A stretch of 64,000 nucleotides of DNA from Brienomyrus brachyistius (Eukaryota > Chordata > Actinopteri > Osteoglossiformes > Mormyridae), in NCBI RefSeq assembly GCF_023856365.1, contig NC_064537.1:5811829-5875828 (forward strand), given 5' to 3'. The stretch's first letter is position 1. Each line of letters starts with the position of its first letter. The position numbers were made by a program, and so were the translations under genes. Below are positions 21,174-32,159 of this stretch, piece after piece. The notes below the pieces were generated by a model. It saw only the letters and a list, made by a program, of their open reading frames with translations, was not told where the DNA came from and did no database searches.

Positions 21174-21644
21174 CAACATGGTATATTTTGGGATGCATCC
21201 ATTTGCAACGAATGAAGCAAACTACATTGCATTTATAAACTGTTCACAATAGCATAAACATATACATTGTAAAATACATTTTATTGCATCAAATATGTAT
21301 ATTTGAACACCTTACAGAAACAAAACAACATATTTAGCTTGCAGGATTGCTGTTAAAGATAGCAATCGTAAGAACATTCAGGACCTAAGAATGAACTCCA
21401 CTATCACTTCTCCATTTGCCACCATCTGTCTTTGTGCTTTAGTTGTTTTCATATTCAAAACTCCCCAGAGTTTTCATGTATTTTTCACTGTACATTTTGT
21501 AAAAAATATTGTGATGTTCAGACAATCTCACAAATACTGGTTACAATAATACATTTATAATGCAACTCTATCTATATCATGTGCTGCTTTCCAGTTTGTC
21601 CCAATCATAAGATTTGGGAAATATGTGACTTGACTCTTATTTGA
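21174..21644. other. no gene recognised
   Basis: AT-rich spacer. Nothing supported. Confidence 0.5.
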
Positions 21645-21852
21645 CTCTCCCTGCCGGCCCCTGGAGGATGGGCTCCCCTTTGAGTCTGGTGCCTCCCAAG
21701 GTTTCTTCCTTCTAGGGAGTTTTTCCTTGCCACTGTCGCCTATGGCTTACTCACTGGGGGCTTTGGGTGGGGATACTGTAAAGCGCTTTGAGACAATGTA
21801 ATGTTGTGATAATGTGCTATATAAAAATAAATTTGTTGTTGTTGTTGTTGCT
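21645..21852 (+). mobile_element. LINE 3' end with (GTT)n tail
   Basis: GGAGGATGGGCTCCCC ... AGGTTTCTTCCTTCTAGGGA ... GTGCTATATAAAAATAAATT then (GTT)n is the familiar 3' end of an abundant fish non-LTR element. A related sequence lies in reverse orientation at 57280-57949. Confidence 0.65.
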
Positions 21853-22616
21853 GATACTGCATATGATTCAGAATTAGCTTGTGATTTTTATGTTTAAAAC
21901 ACGAAACTATGGGCACCTTGTCCTTCGAGACACAACAAACTAGTAAAACTGAGAATATTACTTTACACTTTACAGCATCTCGGCCAATGGTTTATTCATC
22001 CTTTCAGAAATTGCACTATTTAAAATACAAAATGGTAGAGCTCAGTTTCAAATGAATTCATCCTCTCATTTTGTTTTTATTTTACTAAACAATGATAAAC
22101 CACATGTGACAAATGCTTTTCTTGCTTTTCTTTCTGCCCCAGAGGAATCAAGCAGGAGGTTAAGTTAGTGACCCACCAGGAATTCTCCACATTCTCCCAG
22201 TTCACCCACTGACTCTGCAGGGCAACTAAGCGGGACAAGATTTGGTCAGAACAGCAAGCAGAAGATGCTCGTTCAGTCAAACAAAGTACAATGTACAAGT
22301 CAAACCCAGAATAGACAGAAGAAAGTCAAACCCATTTGGGTAACCAACAGATGTAGCTGGGGCAGAAGGCAGGACGACAAAACGACAGACAGGGACACTG
22401 ACAGTGAGTATGAGAACTGGGAGTGTGAGTGATCGTTTGAGGCACCTGCAGGTGGGGATGGCCAGAGAGGATGAGCATTCCTGCAGCAGGTACCGAGTGC
22501 TGGACAGACGCATTGATCCATAACTGAACTACAGGCATTAATGTAAAAAATGCTTCTCTGATCGACTTGTCTAGTTGTGTAAAAAGAGCCACTGTCAATG
22601 ACATCATGGAAATCAT
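21853..22616. other. 5' flank of V6, no gene
   Basis: Unique sequence not shared with other V flanks in the window. Open frames on the minus strand look like chance; no feature is supported. Confidence 0.45.
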
Positions 22617-22640
22617 ATGCAAAACGGTCACCTATTAAAG
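22617..22640 (+). promoter_or_regulatory. V6 promoter: octamer-like and TATA-like
   Basis: ATGCAAAA at 22617-22624 (7/8 octamer), TATTAAAG at 22633-22640, about 53 bp before the leader ATG. Confidence 0.65.
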
Positions 22641-22692
22641 GGGAGGTGTCACTGTGTGGATGCTGTATCACCCAGTAAAGACGTCCTCAGTC

Positions 22693-23132
22693 ATGGACGT
22701 GTTTCTAGGGGTTTGGATTTTTATACATTTACTGAAAGGTAAGATGATATTTATGCTGCAATTTGTGTTGTTACAAGAACAAGAAGATGGATCAGTAAAG
22801 TATGTCTGTCTTTGGTCACATCTCTTGTTTCACAGGGTCTCTCAGCATCTCCTTGACCCCATCCACACACTCAGAGGTAAAGACTCCGGGTCAGTCTCTA
22901 AGCATCACATGTCACGGTTCAGGCTACACTTTTTCAAGCTACTGGATTCACTGGGTTCGTCAGGCTCCTGGAAAGGGCTTGGAATGGCTGGGATATGATG
23001 GTGGCACAAGCTACGCAAACAGTGTGAAGGGTCGCCTGAACCTGAACAGAGAAAGCTCCAACAGCAGGTCATCTCTCACACTGACTGATCTCAGAGCGGA
23101 GGACACCGCTGTGTATTACTGCGCCCGAGACG
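22693..23132 (+). CDS. IGHV segment V6 (singleton group C)
   Basis: Leader exon 22693-22738 ([15 protein letters not shown]), donor GTAAGA, acceptor TTCACAG at 22835, V exon 22836-23132. FR1 [16 protein letters not shown], Cys in I-T-C-H-G-S-G, CDR1 [10 protein letters not shown]2 [13 protein letters not shown], very short CDR2 (Y-D-G-G-T), FR3 [22 protein letters not shown]. All core residues are present. It has no close relative in the window. The RSS is atypical, so rearrangement is uncertain even though the ORF is clean. Confidence 0.88.
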
Positions 23133-23171
23133 CACAGCGTGAGAGGGGAACAGGGCAGCTGCACAGTAAGT
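23133..23171 (+). other. V6 RSS, atypical
   Basis: Heptamer CACAGCG at 23133-23139 (one change). At a 23-bp spacing the nonamer position reads ACAGTAAGT (23163-23171, about 5/9). It contains a splice-donor-like GTAAGT reached by an uninterrupted reading frame. Confidence 0.5.
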
Positions 23172-23558
23172 AGCTGGAGAACACAAGAGGACATACGTTA
23201 CTTAAAGGAGCGGTACAGAGGTGCGGCAGTAAGCATAGTCACCTCACACCTCGATTCCTCTCCCAAAATATCTCCAGTCCTCCCCCCTCACAGCAGGCTC
23301 CCCCTTTTCTAACCTGTACACCTGAACATGGGTAAAGGAGCCTGTGAATTCTGCCTGAACGTTAGTAGCTCCTACAGTGGAGTCCCTGGTACAGTGTGAT
23401 CCAGGATCCAAAATAAACACTCACCAGATGTCAAATTCAGGTAGAATGTGGTTGATTGTCGCTTGCAACACAAATGTTTATATGACAGAAAAAGGTAATT
23501 TGTTATTGTGGCTCGTGAAGAACAGGCTTGGCCATTTTTTTCATTTATCAGCCACCTT
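23172..23558. other. no gene recognised
   Basis: 3' flank of V6; no supported feature. Confidence 0.45.
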
Positions 23559-23806
23559 GACCTGTGAGTGAAAAAGCGAATTTTGGACCCTGGTGTGATC
23601 TCTCTCTTACAGGAAGGTGGGTGGCTTGTCAGGGCACACTCACACACAGGCTGTTTGTACACACGAGGGCAATTTGGAATCAACAGCTTACCTGGAGGGA
23701 ACCCCACAACAACACATACAGTACTGGGGTGGAAACTCGAACCCTGGCCCTAGAGCTGCGAGGCAACAGGGCAAACCACTGCACCACAGTGCCGCCCCCA
23801 GTTCCA
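23559..23806 (-). mobile_element. degenerate SINE remnant
   Basis: Minus-strand SINE body with TTGTCAGGGCACACTCACAC, ACTCGAACCCTGGCCC and CACTGCACCACAGTGCCGCC, adjoining the minisatellite. Confidence 0.65.
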
Positions 23807-23823
23807 AAATATAGTATGAAAAC

Positions 23824-24276
23824 AGGTGGCAGTGGTGATACTCTTACACCAACTGGTGGCAGTGGTGATACTCTTACACCAACCGGTGGCAGTGGTGATA
23901 CTCTTGCACCAACAGGTGGCAGTGGTGATACTCTTGCACCAACAGGTGGCAGTGGTGATACTCTTGCACGAACTGGTGGCAGTGGTGATACTCTTACACC
24001 AACTGGTGGCAGTGGTGATACTCTTGCAGGAACTGGTGGCAGTGGTGATACTCTTACACCAACTGGTGGCAGTGGTGATACTCTTACACCAACTGGTGGC
24101 AGTGGTGATACTCTTACACCAACTGCTGGCAGTGGTGATACTCTTACAGCAACCGGTGGCAGTGGTGATACTCTTACACCAACTGGTGGCAGTGGTGATA
24201 CTCTTACAACCACTGGTGACAGTGGTGATACTCTTACACCAACTGATGGCAGTGGTGATACTCTTACACTAACTGG
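23824..24276. repeat. 30-bp minisatellite, about 15 copies
   Basis: Tandem unit GGTGGCAGTGGTGATACTCT plus TACACCAACT, with point variants. The unit length is a multiple of three, so several frames stay open, but no gene signals accompany them. Confidence 0.93.
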
Positions 24277-24749
24277 TGTTGGGAGCCATCAAGTCAGGGC
24301 CCTTAAAAATCTTATTTGTTCATCACCACAAAATCGATCAGAGCCACAAAGGCTGATCCATTTAGTACATAGAGGGCAAATAACATTAACAATCTGGGGC
24401 AAACACAAAGACACACACATATAATGTATAATCAGAAAAATGTCAAACATACTTTAGTTGATAATAAAATTTTGTATTCCAATTTAAACTACCTGTAAAA
24501 AGAATAAAAATTCTTCCAAGCAGTTTCTTTTCTCTTCATTTAACAGTCAGATTTCATGAAAAGTCTGCAATAAACTGACATCCCGCCCAGGATGTACCCC
24601 AACCTGAGATGGGCTCCAGACCCCCTGAAACCCTGATCAGAATAAGCACCTAGAAGGTGAAAGGATTGATTTCTTGAAAAATGTTTCTTAATTTTGTAGT
24701 TTTTCCCCATATGGGGGCAGCAGAGCTCTTTATGAAGACAAGTATGACC
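24277..24749. other. spacer with worn SINE tail
   Basis: No gene. 24570-24665 is a degenerate plus-strand SINE 3' end (GGGCTCCAGACCCCCTGAAA ... AGAATAAGCACCTAGAAG). Confidence 0.45.
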
Positions 24750-24824
24750 ATCTGCATTTATTAAGAGGCTCCTTCTACCCCCCAGGGAGGTAAACAAATT
24801 CACCCACCTGCCCGTCATATAAAT
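24750..24824 (+). promoter_or_regulatory. V7 promoter remnants
   Basis: ATCTGCAT at 24750-24757 (7/8 inverted octamer) and TATAAAT at 24818-24824. The TATA context and 5' UTR are almost identical in V12 and V15. Confidence 0.6.
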
Positions 24825-24882
24825 GAGGTTCCTCTAAACACACAGACTTCACCATCAAATCAGCCAAAGACTTTGTGTTACA

Positions 24883-25362
24883 ATGGAAGCTCTGAGAGTC
24901 CTGATACTTTTAATGCCTTTATTTTCATGTAAGATCACTGTACTTTATAGATTATTTTTTTTTACTCAAACTCCAGATATTTTTCTATATACTGTTTGCA
25001 TTTTAAAAATTGCATCAATTAATGAAGTTAATAATCTTATTTTTTTACAGGTGCACATTGCAATACTGAGCTCACTCAACCAGACTCAGTGACTGTAAAA
25101 CCAGGAGAGTCTCTGACCATCTCCTGTAAGGTCTCTGGTTATTCACTCACTGACAGCAGCTACTGTACATGTTTCTTTTGAAAATCATCTGATAAAGCAC
25201 TGCAGTGGTTTTCTAGTGTTTGTGGTGATGGGAACACGTATTACATGGATTCACTAAAGAATAAATTCACCATCTCCAGAGACACCTCCAGCAGCACAGT
25301 GTCCTTACAAGGGAGGAGCCTGCAGACTGAAGACACAGCTGTGTACTACTGTGCACGACAAT
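24883..25362 (+). pseudogene. IGHV pseudogene V7 (group B2)
   Basis: Leader exon 24883-24928 ([15 protein letters not shown]), donor GTAAGA, acceptor TTTACAG at 25050, V exon 25051-25362. FR1 (A-H-C-N-T-E-L-T-Q) and the first Cys are normal. The CDR1/FR2 joint reads Y-C-T-C-F-F then TGA at 25179-25181, losing the conserved FR2 Trp and the W-I-R-Q-P-A-G sequence. FR3 [10 protein letters not shown] through Y-Y-C-A-R is open and the RSS is good. This makes it a pseudogene that could still donate FR3/CDR sequence. Confidence 0.92.
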
Positions 25363-25401
25363 CACAGTGAGAGAATGTAATGGGAGAGTGATACAAAAAC
25401 G
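25363..25401 (+). other. V7 RSS (23-bp spacer)
   Basis: CACAGTG at 25363-25369, 23-bp spacer, ACAAAAACG at 25393-25401. Confidence 0.85.
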
Positions 25402-25623
25402 TTGACTTAATGTGCAATCTTATGAAATAGGTAATATCACTGCCGGTCAAAATTTAAGAAACTAAATCATTTTATATTAAATAAAAATACCTGATGTTTA
25501 TGGTGGTTGGGAAGTTTGGGCTGTCAAATCTATTAAAATTCCCTGACACTTCCTTCCCCACCTATTTTTAATGCAATAACTTAGTGGTGAGTGAGAGTGA
25601 GACGCCCTTTGATCCCCGTGGCT

Positions 25624-25697
25624 GAACATCCATCCATCATCCATCCATCCATCCATCCATCCATCCATCCATCCATCCATCCATCCATCCATCTATC
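25624..25697. repeat. (CCAT)n microsatellite
   Basis: About 17 CCAT units, probably the expanded tail of a minus-strand SINE whose worn body continues to about 25870. Confidence 0.9.
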
Positions 25698-26057
25698 CAA
25701 TCTTCTTGCAGCCACTAATTCTCGTCACGTTACAGGGGGGCTTAGAACTCAATCCAGGCAGCATAGGGCACCAGGCCAGGATACATCCTAGACGGGATGC
25801 CTAAAAGCACGTCTATGGACATCAGAGAACCCAGTGGAAAGAGATGGGATTCAACACGCAATATTGGAGGTTTGAGAAAATAAGGTTACCGACAAAGGAT
25901 AAGATTTTAGATGCAAAACAATGTTTTTTAACTTTTGTTTTGCCACATGTGGTACTAAGGCTGAAGTAAATACACAGAATGCACCAGGAGTATTACTAGG
26001 ATCTTAAGACACCAGGGTCTCAGCCCAGAGACCTGACCTGTCTGAGGGTCATACTGA

Positions 26058-26106
<49 letters not shown>

Positions 26107-26488
26107 GAAGTTATCAGCACTGCAGCACTGCAGAGGTTTTGGGAAACGCAGCCCTGGACTGGCACTGCTGTGATGTATGAGATTCTCAGAATGAGAGTCT
26201 AGGCTTTAAAGATCTGAGCTAAACAATCATTCGGGACTCATTTGGATTCATTTGGGGCTTCAGTCCTTAATCCCCCAGGCTTGTGATGCATCTGTAATAT
26301 ACATTAAGATAAGACAGCGACAACTACTGCTCTGGGTTATATGGATTTGGTTTGGGTATAATCATGTGTCGTATGTGTCAAATATAGTCTAATAAATCAC
26401 TGAATCAGTAAGTATTTATGAAAATAAACATGCAATTTCAACTGCAAATCTTTTGAAATTATGTTGAAAAACCTGAGTATATGAAGTT
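25698..26488. other. spacer, (TC)n tract
   Basis: SINE remnants to about 25870 and a (TC)n tract at 26060-26103; otherwise nothing recognised. Confidence 0.5.
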
Positions 26489-26678
26489 ATGAGTCCCTGT
26501 ACAATAGTACAGATTCTGTTTCTCATATAAGTCCCTATATAATAGTACAGATCCTGTTTCTCATATTAGTCCCTATATAATAGTACAGATCCTGTTTCTC
26601 ATATGAGTCCCTGTATAATAGTACAGATCCTGTTTCTCATATGAGTCCCTGTATAATAGTACAGATCCTGTTTCTCAT
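26489..26678. repeat. 38-bp tandem repeat, 5 copies
   Basis: Unit ATGAGTCCCTGTATAATAGT + ACAGATCCTGTTTCTCAT. It ends exactly where homology with the V1 and V4 promoters begins (GAGATCC at about 26681). Confidence 0.92.
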
Positions 26679-26749
26679 ATGAGATCCCGCACTGCCCTGA
26701 CTCTGCCATTTACCTTCAGTATATCTGCCCACCCAGTGAGGAGGAGTTC

Positions 26750-26781
26750 ATGCAAATTCTGACATCATCATCATATATTTA
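26750..26781 (+). promoter_or_regulatory. V8 promoter: octamer and TATA-like box
   Basis: ATGCAAAT at 26750-26757 and TATATTTA at 26774-26781. Confidence 0.8.
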
Positions 26782-26823
26782 TCTCTCTGCACTGAGTGGT
26801 GACTGGATCTGAATCTGTCAGTC

Positions 26824-27253
26824 ATGGCATTTTTAACGAGGTTCCCAGTAGTTCTGATGGTTATATACTTAACAGGTAAATATTCAGCAAAAGGTTTATA
26901 TTTCAGTTTTAAATGTCAGTAATTCTCATTTCTTGCTTTCTCTGTTTCTCTAGGTGTTGATACACAGACTCTGACTGAGTCTGAACCAGCAGTTAAAAAG
27001 CCGGGAGAATCACACAGACTGACATGTACAGCCTCTGGGTTCACATTCAGTAACTATCCTATGAACTGGGTCAGACAGGCTCCTGGGAAGGGACTGGAGT
27101 GGATCGCTTATGCATATAGCAGTAGCACTTACTACTCCCAGTCTGTTCAGGGCAGATTCACCATCTCCAGAGACAACGGCAGGAACCAGGTGTATTTACA
27201 GATGAACAGCCTGAAAGCTGAAGACACGGCTGTGTACTACTGTGCCAGACACT
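26824..27253 (+). CDS. IGHV segment V8 (group A1)
   Basis: Leader exon 26824-26875 ([12 protein letters not shown]), donor GTAAAT, acceptor CTCTAG at 26953, V exon 26954-27253. FR1 V-D-T-Q-T-L-T-E-S as in V1 and V4, CDR1 [24 protein letters not shown]2 [12 protein letters not shown]. Intact. Promoter, leader and FR1 are A1, but the FR2-CDR2 stretch matches V5 (A2) almost base for base and the immediate 3' flank (27300-27350) also resembles V5. This is a probable hybrid or converted gene. Confidence 0.93.
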
Positions 27254-27291
27254 CACAGTGATGGGGGCTGTGGGGAAGCCGTACAAATACT
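27254..27291 (+). other. V8 RSS (22-bp spacer)
   Basis: CACAGTG at 27254-27260, 22-bp spacer, ACAAATACT at 27283-27291. Confidence 0.88.
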
Positions 27292-27374
27292 ACTTCCTCA
27301 TAGAGAATAAGGATGTCTTAGTGTCTAATTTAATCAAATTCAGATCTCTCTTCACTTATAAATTTACAAATATA

Positions 27375-27712
27375 AATTAGCACTGTTGCCTCACACCTCT
27401 AGGACCCGGGTTCGAGTCCCCGCCTGGGTTATATGTGCGTGGAGTTTGCATGTTCTCCCCATGTCGTCGTGGGGTTTCCTCCGGGTACTCCGTTTTCCCC
27501 CCGCAGTCCAAAAACATGCTGAGGCTAATTGGAGTTCTTAAATTGCCCGTAGGTGTGCATGTGTGAGTGAATGGTGTGTGTGTGTGCCCTGCGATGGGCT
27601 GGCCCCCCATCCTGGGTTGTTCCCTGCCTCATTCCCATTGCTTCCGGGATAGGCTCCGGACCCCCCGCGACCTAGTAGGATAAGCGGTTTGGAAAATGGA
27701 TGGATGGATGGG
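27375..27712 (+). mobile_element. SINE, plus strand
   Basis: Full-length SINE from TTAGCACTGTTGCCTCACAC (A-box) through GGGTTCGAGTCCC (B-box) to GGTTTGGAAAATGGATGG. No clear target duplication seen. Confidence 0.85.
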
Positions 27713-27802
27713 TGGCATCTGTAATAAGTTGAAAACATATTGGGTGTAATGAAGTGATGAAGGATCTTACAGGGAGCTGTTTGCTGCTGTTTAAGTTCTT
27801 CT

Positions 27803-27816
27803 CCATAAGGGGGCGC
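27803..27816 (+). promoter_or_regulatory. CTCF-like motif
   Basis: CCATAAGGGGGCGC, close to the CTCF core and aligned with the site at 10892 in the paralogous B1 block. Confidence 0.35.
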
Positions 27817-28710
27817 CAGAGCTCCTTACGGAGGGTCATACAGACTTCTGTGTTCAGGGTGACTCAGAACAGCAGGCTGTAAAGCTTATGGCACTGCAGT
27901 GTGTTACTCTACTCAGGATTCAGTGAGAGACGTCTGACTATAATCCTCTGTCTGTGACCTTCATCACACAGGAATCATTAGGGAATCCAATCTAATTCTG
28001 GCCCTTAGAAGTTTATTTAAGTTTAACTTATCTAGCAAACACTTTATTCCCATGTGGCATACGAGTGAAGAAAGCTTGTGGTCAGAGAGCAGGTCAGCCA
28101 GTATCCCTGGAACAGTCAGAGTTAAGGGCCGTGCTCAAGGGCCCAACAGTGATATAAAAACTTAGAGCAGCTGAACCTATGACCTTCCAGACATGGGCGC
28201 AGAGCCCTACCCTGCTGGGCTGTACACTCTGTGTTAATGTCATTGTGGCTACAGGCATATTTTCTGATTTGCACAAAATGTGTCATTATTGTTACACAAT
28301 AACCACGAATCTCTCTTATTAAAATGTTAATTCTCCAGTTTCATTAGAGTGTATCCCTGCTTGTCAGGTTCCTTTCCTGGAGTTGTAGGCAGTTGCTATA
28401 TTACTATTTATTGAAGTTGAAGTGTCAAATCTGAGAGGTCACTGAGATAATGGCAACAGGGGATTATGAAAATTAAATCAAAATACCTACTATATCTACT
28501 GCAACGTTAAAAATAGAGAAAAATATCTATATATAAGCATATATTTACCAAAGGTAATCAGACACGATTAGACCATCAGCAGATCTATAAGCCATTAATG
28601 CTCATTCTTCAGCTTGTGTCCATCTCAAACAGCACAGTTATCCATATACAGCAGTACAGCCATCTGTCTTTCTGCTTCACTTGATTTCACTCAACAATCC
28701 CCAGAGATTC
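27817..28710. repeat. B1 duplicated block, 5' flank of V9
   Basis: Collinear with 10906-11862 upstream of V2, including the SINE-like repeat at 28010-28225. No gene. Confidence 0.75.
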
Positions 28711-28739
28711 ATTTGCTTCTGCTGGACTTTGTATAAAAG
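28711..28739 (+). promoter_or_regulatory. V9 promoter: octamer-like and TATA
   Basis: ATTTGCTT at 28711-28718 and TATAAAAG at 28732-28739, as in V2. Confidence 0.7.
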
Positions 28740-28800
28740 CCAGAGTGACACCTTCAAACACACAGACATCAGTCACATTCAAGGACGCCTCTGTAACACA

Positions 28801-29255
28801 ATGGCTGCTACAACCACTTTATTCTTTTTACTGGGTGTTTTCACATGTAAGTCTATCTGCTGTAGTCAGTTAAACATGAAGTTTAAGTGCAGTTCTTGTT
28901 AATGATTTATTCTGTATTTCTTGACGTTCAAAAACACTCTTTTTTCCGTCAGGTGTTTATTGTAATGTTGAACTCACCCAGTCAGAGTCCATCACTGTGA
29001 AACCTGGAGGATCTCCAAGCATCTCCTGTAAAGTCTCTTATTCAGTCTCTAGTTATACTACACACTGGATCCGACAGCCTGCCGGGAAATCAATGGAGTG
29101 GATTGGGTATATTAACAGTGGTGGAGGCACTGGTTACAAAGAGTCACTTAAGAATAAATTCACCATCTCCAGAGACACCTCCAGCAGCACAGTGTCCTTA
29201 CAAGGGAGGAGCCTGCAGACTGAAGACACAGCTGTGTACTACTGTGCACGAGAGT
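28801..29255 (+). CDS. IGHV segment V9 (group B1)
   Basis: Leader exon 28801-28846 (M-A-A-T-T-T-L-F-F-L-L-G-V-F-T), donor GTAAGT, acceptor CGTCAG at 28952, V exon 28953-29255. FR1 V-Y-C-N-V-E-L-T-Q-S, I-S-C-K-V, CDR1 Y-S-V-S-S-Y-T, FR2 [16 protein letters not shown]2 I-N-S-G-G-G-T, FR3 [18 protein letters not shown]. Intact. Unlike V2 it keeps the standard R-Q-P in FR2. The differences from V2 concentrate in CDR1 and CDR2. Confidence 0.93.
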
Positions 29256-29294
29256 CACAGTGAGAGAATGTAATGGGAGAGTGATACAAAAACT
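29256..29294 (+). other. V9 RSS (23-bp spacer)
   Basis: CACAGTG at 29256-29262, 23-bp spacer, ACAAAAACT at 29286-29294. Confidence 0.92.
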
Positions 29295-31617
29295 CACTGA
29301 GACCTAATGTGATGCAGGTCTTATGCAAAGTGATTCTGTACTTAATATAATTCTCCTTACAATCTGTGGACAAAATATTACACCTTAATTAAGATTTATG
29401 ACAGTAATTTTCAATTTATATGCTGCAATTTTTATTTCTATATTGAATCAAAATTCCTTTAATTTCTCTGATTATTTTATATATGACCATTATTTCATTT
29501 ATCTTTGCTCTGATTGTATCCTAGTTATTCATTAAATCCAGTCATTCTGGCTTTTGACGTCACACAGGATTCACTTTGGCCGTCTCACAGACTGTAGTTT
29601 GTCTCTCTGACTCATCTCATAGGCTTCAATCCGAATACAATATTATACAGCTATTCACCTCCAGGTTAATTAACCCAAGTTATTAGTCTGAAAACTATCA
29701 TCATTCATTTATAATATTCCATGTACCTGCATCAGCTAAAATATCAATCATATTTCAAAGTATGACCTTGACATCTTTCCGAATGGCCACTTGGCTGCAT
29801 AAATACACCAGGCATGCAAAACAAACATAAGACTCAGAGTAATACATGCCCAGGAGAAGGTACAGACGGTAAATATCAGAGATCTGATTACAGGGTCCTG
29901 TGTACAATGAGGTTTGTCTAACTTTCTGCATGTTTATAATAGTACACTGTCTGAGACTATGGCCATTGTATCAGTGGCACTGAGACCATTCAAATGAGAC
30001 AAAGCACAAGTCTGTACAGTGCTGTATATCACTTACAGACATAAAACAATGTTTCTCACATGTAAACATTCTGTGAGAGCTTTGTGTGACCTGCGTCTAG
30101 TAAAAGGTAAGAGGAGGTGGAGAGAAGAAGGGATGGGATTACAGTAGGAGGGTCTGTGAGACCAGGCCTGTCAGTCACTTCTCACTCGGGTGACATTCTG
30201 CTGCATCGTGTGTAATGGTCCCTTATTAACCCCAAAAATGTGGCACCAGAGCTCAATATGGGGAGAAGTATGAGCAGCTGTGTTCATGGAGACGCTCTTC
30301 ATGCGTTCATCTGTCCTTCATAACAATGATCTTCCACATGAGAAGCATCATTCCAGCCAGTTCTCTCATGTGGCTCCCCACCTTTTAGAAATGCTTCCAG
30401 ACCCATCTGTTCCATGAATTTCTCTGCCAGTCTTTCTGGTCCTTGAAAAGTCTTATCAGGTTCCTGCTTTGTTAGAAGTAGATGGATGCAGTTTTAATAG
30501 CAACCAGCAGATGTCCCCAGTGTCACAGAAAATACAGGCAGCAGAAGGACACAATAATTATACAGATGCTCCTCGACTAACGACGGTATGACGTCCCAAT
30601 AAACTCATCGTAAGATGGAAATATGATCGATATGACACATAAATATATAAATAACTACTTACACTAAACATGAAAATAAGCAAATTAATACTGTAATTAA
30701 CTATTATTCATCCATCTGTGCATTTTCTGTACCTGCAGGTCTGCAGCCTGTCTCAGACTGGGGCACCAAGCAGTCACAGCGAAACTAAGTACCAGGAAAT
30801 GAAAAGTAAATATATGAATACAAGTTTATCATTAGATGTGCAGTATTGTTTGGTTAAAGACAGAATGAAAACACCATACCATGCGCTAAACACTATGAAA
30901 TTCAAGAGGGGGGGGGGGGGGGGGGGGAGGCTCGCAGCTGCCTGGAGTGCTGCCAGGACTTGGTGGGGGTACAGGGACCGGTTAGGAGGGGGGCAGTGTA
31001 CCACGAGGGGAACCCAATGAGCAAAGCATGCTGGGCTGGTGCCAGTACAGTGAACAGCTCTGTGTATTTATCGTGTTGTTATTGTCCTCTACATTAATGT
31101 CCTGTACAGTGTTAATGTTAATTGGGGGGGTGTGCACCCACCATCTGTAACATGAGGAGTCGGAACGGTCAGTGTGTGCTGTAAGTGTGACTGACGTAAC
31201 ATCAGTAAATGCCATTTCACACTGTGTTCCTGCACTACTGTGCATTCACTGTACTCATTTATTCACTCAACACCATAATATTTAATATTTACTGTAGTAT
31301 TTATAGTAATAATTAATAGACAGTCAGGACTGAAATTATAACAGGGAGAGGGTATGACTCTAAAATTTGAGACTAATTAAACTATACAGTTAGTCCTGTT
31401 TGTTAATGTTGCCCTACAGTGAGGTCATACAGTCATACAGTGAGGTTGTATTCTGCAAAAGCGTGATTGTTGCTTGTGCACAGCCTTCCAGAAGAATACG
31501 TTCAGTTAGTTAGGCGTTACAAAGCAAATCAATTTGACGTGATGAATGTGATGAATTTTGGCTCCTCTAGCTCCACCCCTACCTCTATTGGAGTATTCAG
31601 TGCATATCTGCCACAGC
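29295..31617. other. 2.3-kb spacer without V
   Basis: No gene recognised. It contains a CTCF-like CCAGCAGATGTCCC at 30504-30517, followed by the same GGCAGCAGAAGGACAC tail seen at other inter-V sites, and a poly-G run at about 30908-30927. An open frame through the G run is not convincing. Confidence 0.5.
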
Positions 31618-31625
31618 TTTTAAAG
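31618..31625 (+). promoter_or_regulatory. V10 TATA-like box
   Basis: TTTTAAAG in the A2 context. Sequence upstream of CTGCCACAGC is unrelated to the other A2 genes, so V10 has only about 100 bp of shared 5' flank. Confidence 0.55.
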
Positions 31626-31713
31626 GAGCCAGTGTCAGTGTGTGACAGAGAGCAGCAGTCACTGGGACTCAGTGCGTACTTTACCTCAGTGCTCCTCCCT
31701 CTGTCCTGCAGCC

Positions 31714-32159
31714 ATGAAGCTCCTACCAGCCCTGCTCACCCTCACAGCACTGGCTCTCTCAGGTCCCTGTCTCTCTCCTCTCTGTCTCTCTTTCTCTCTG
31801 CATCTTTCTTTGTGCTCATCTAAAAGTCTGCTCTACCTCTTTATTTACAGGTGTGAAGGCTCAGGTTGTACTGACTGAGTCTGAACCAGTGGTGAAGAGA
31901 CCAGGAGAATCACACAGACTGACATGTACAGCCTCTGGCTTCACAATCAGTGGTTGGTGGATGAACTGGGTCAGACAGGCTCCTGGGAAGGGACTGGAGT
32001 GGATCGCGTTTATCACTAGTGACAGTAGTAGCACTTACTACTCCCAGTCAGTTCAGGGGAGATTCACCATCTCCAGAGACAACGGCAAGAACCAGCTGTA
32101 TTTACAGATGAACAGCCTGAAAGCTGAAGACACGGCTGTGTACTACTGTGCCAGACACT
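31714..32159 (+). CDS. IGHV segment V10 (group A2)
   Basis: Leader exon 31714-31762 (A2 leader), donor GTCCCT, acceptor TTTACAG at 31850, V exon 31851-32159. FR1 [10 protein letters not shown], first Cys normal, CDR1 [10 protein letters not shown]2 [16 protein letters not shown]2 [10 protein letters not shown]3 [16 protein letters not shown]. Intact. CDR1 is Trp-rich and unlike its relatives. The 3' flank matches V4 for about 1.3 kb. Confidence 0.93.

Noticed and set aside
23564..24424. 286-codon frame with G-G-S-G-D-T-L repeats
   Set aside because: It is the 30-bp minisatellite read through; frames on both strands are open for the same reason and no gene signals flank it.
27375..27450. tRNA-like A and B boxes
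   Set aside because: They belong to SINE heads; no cloverleaf-capable tRNA gene was seen.
30890..31020. possible J-like G-rich coding stretch near the poly-G run
   Set aside because: No WGxG motif in frame, no 5' RSS in the right orientation and no splice donor; no D or J segment was found anywhere.
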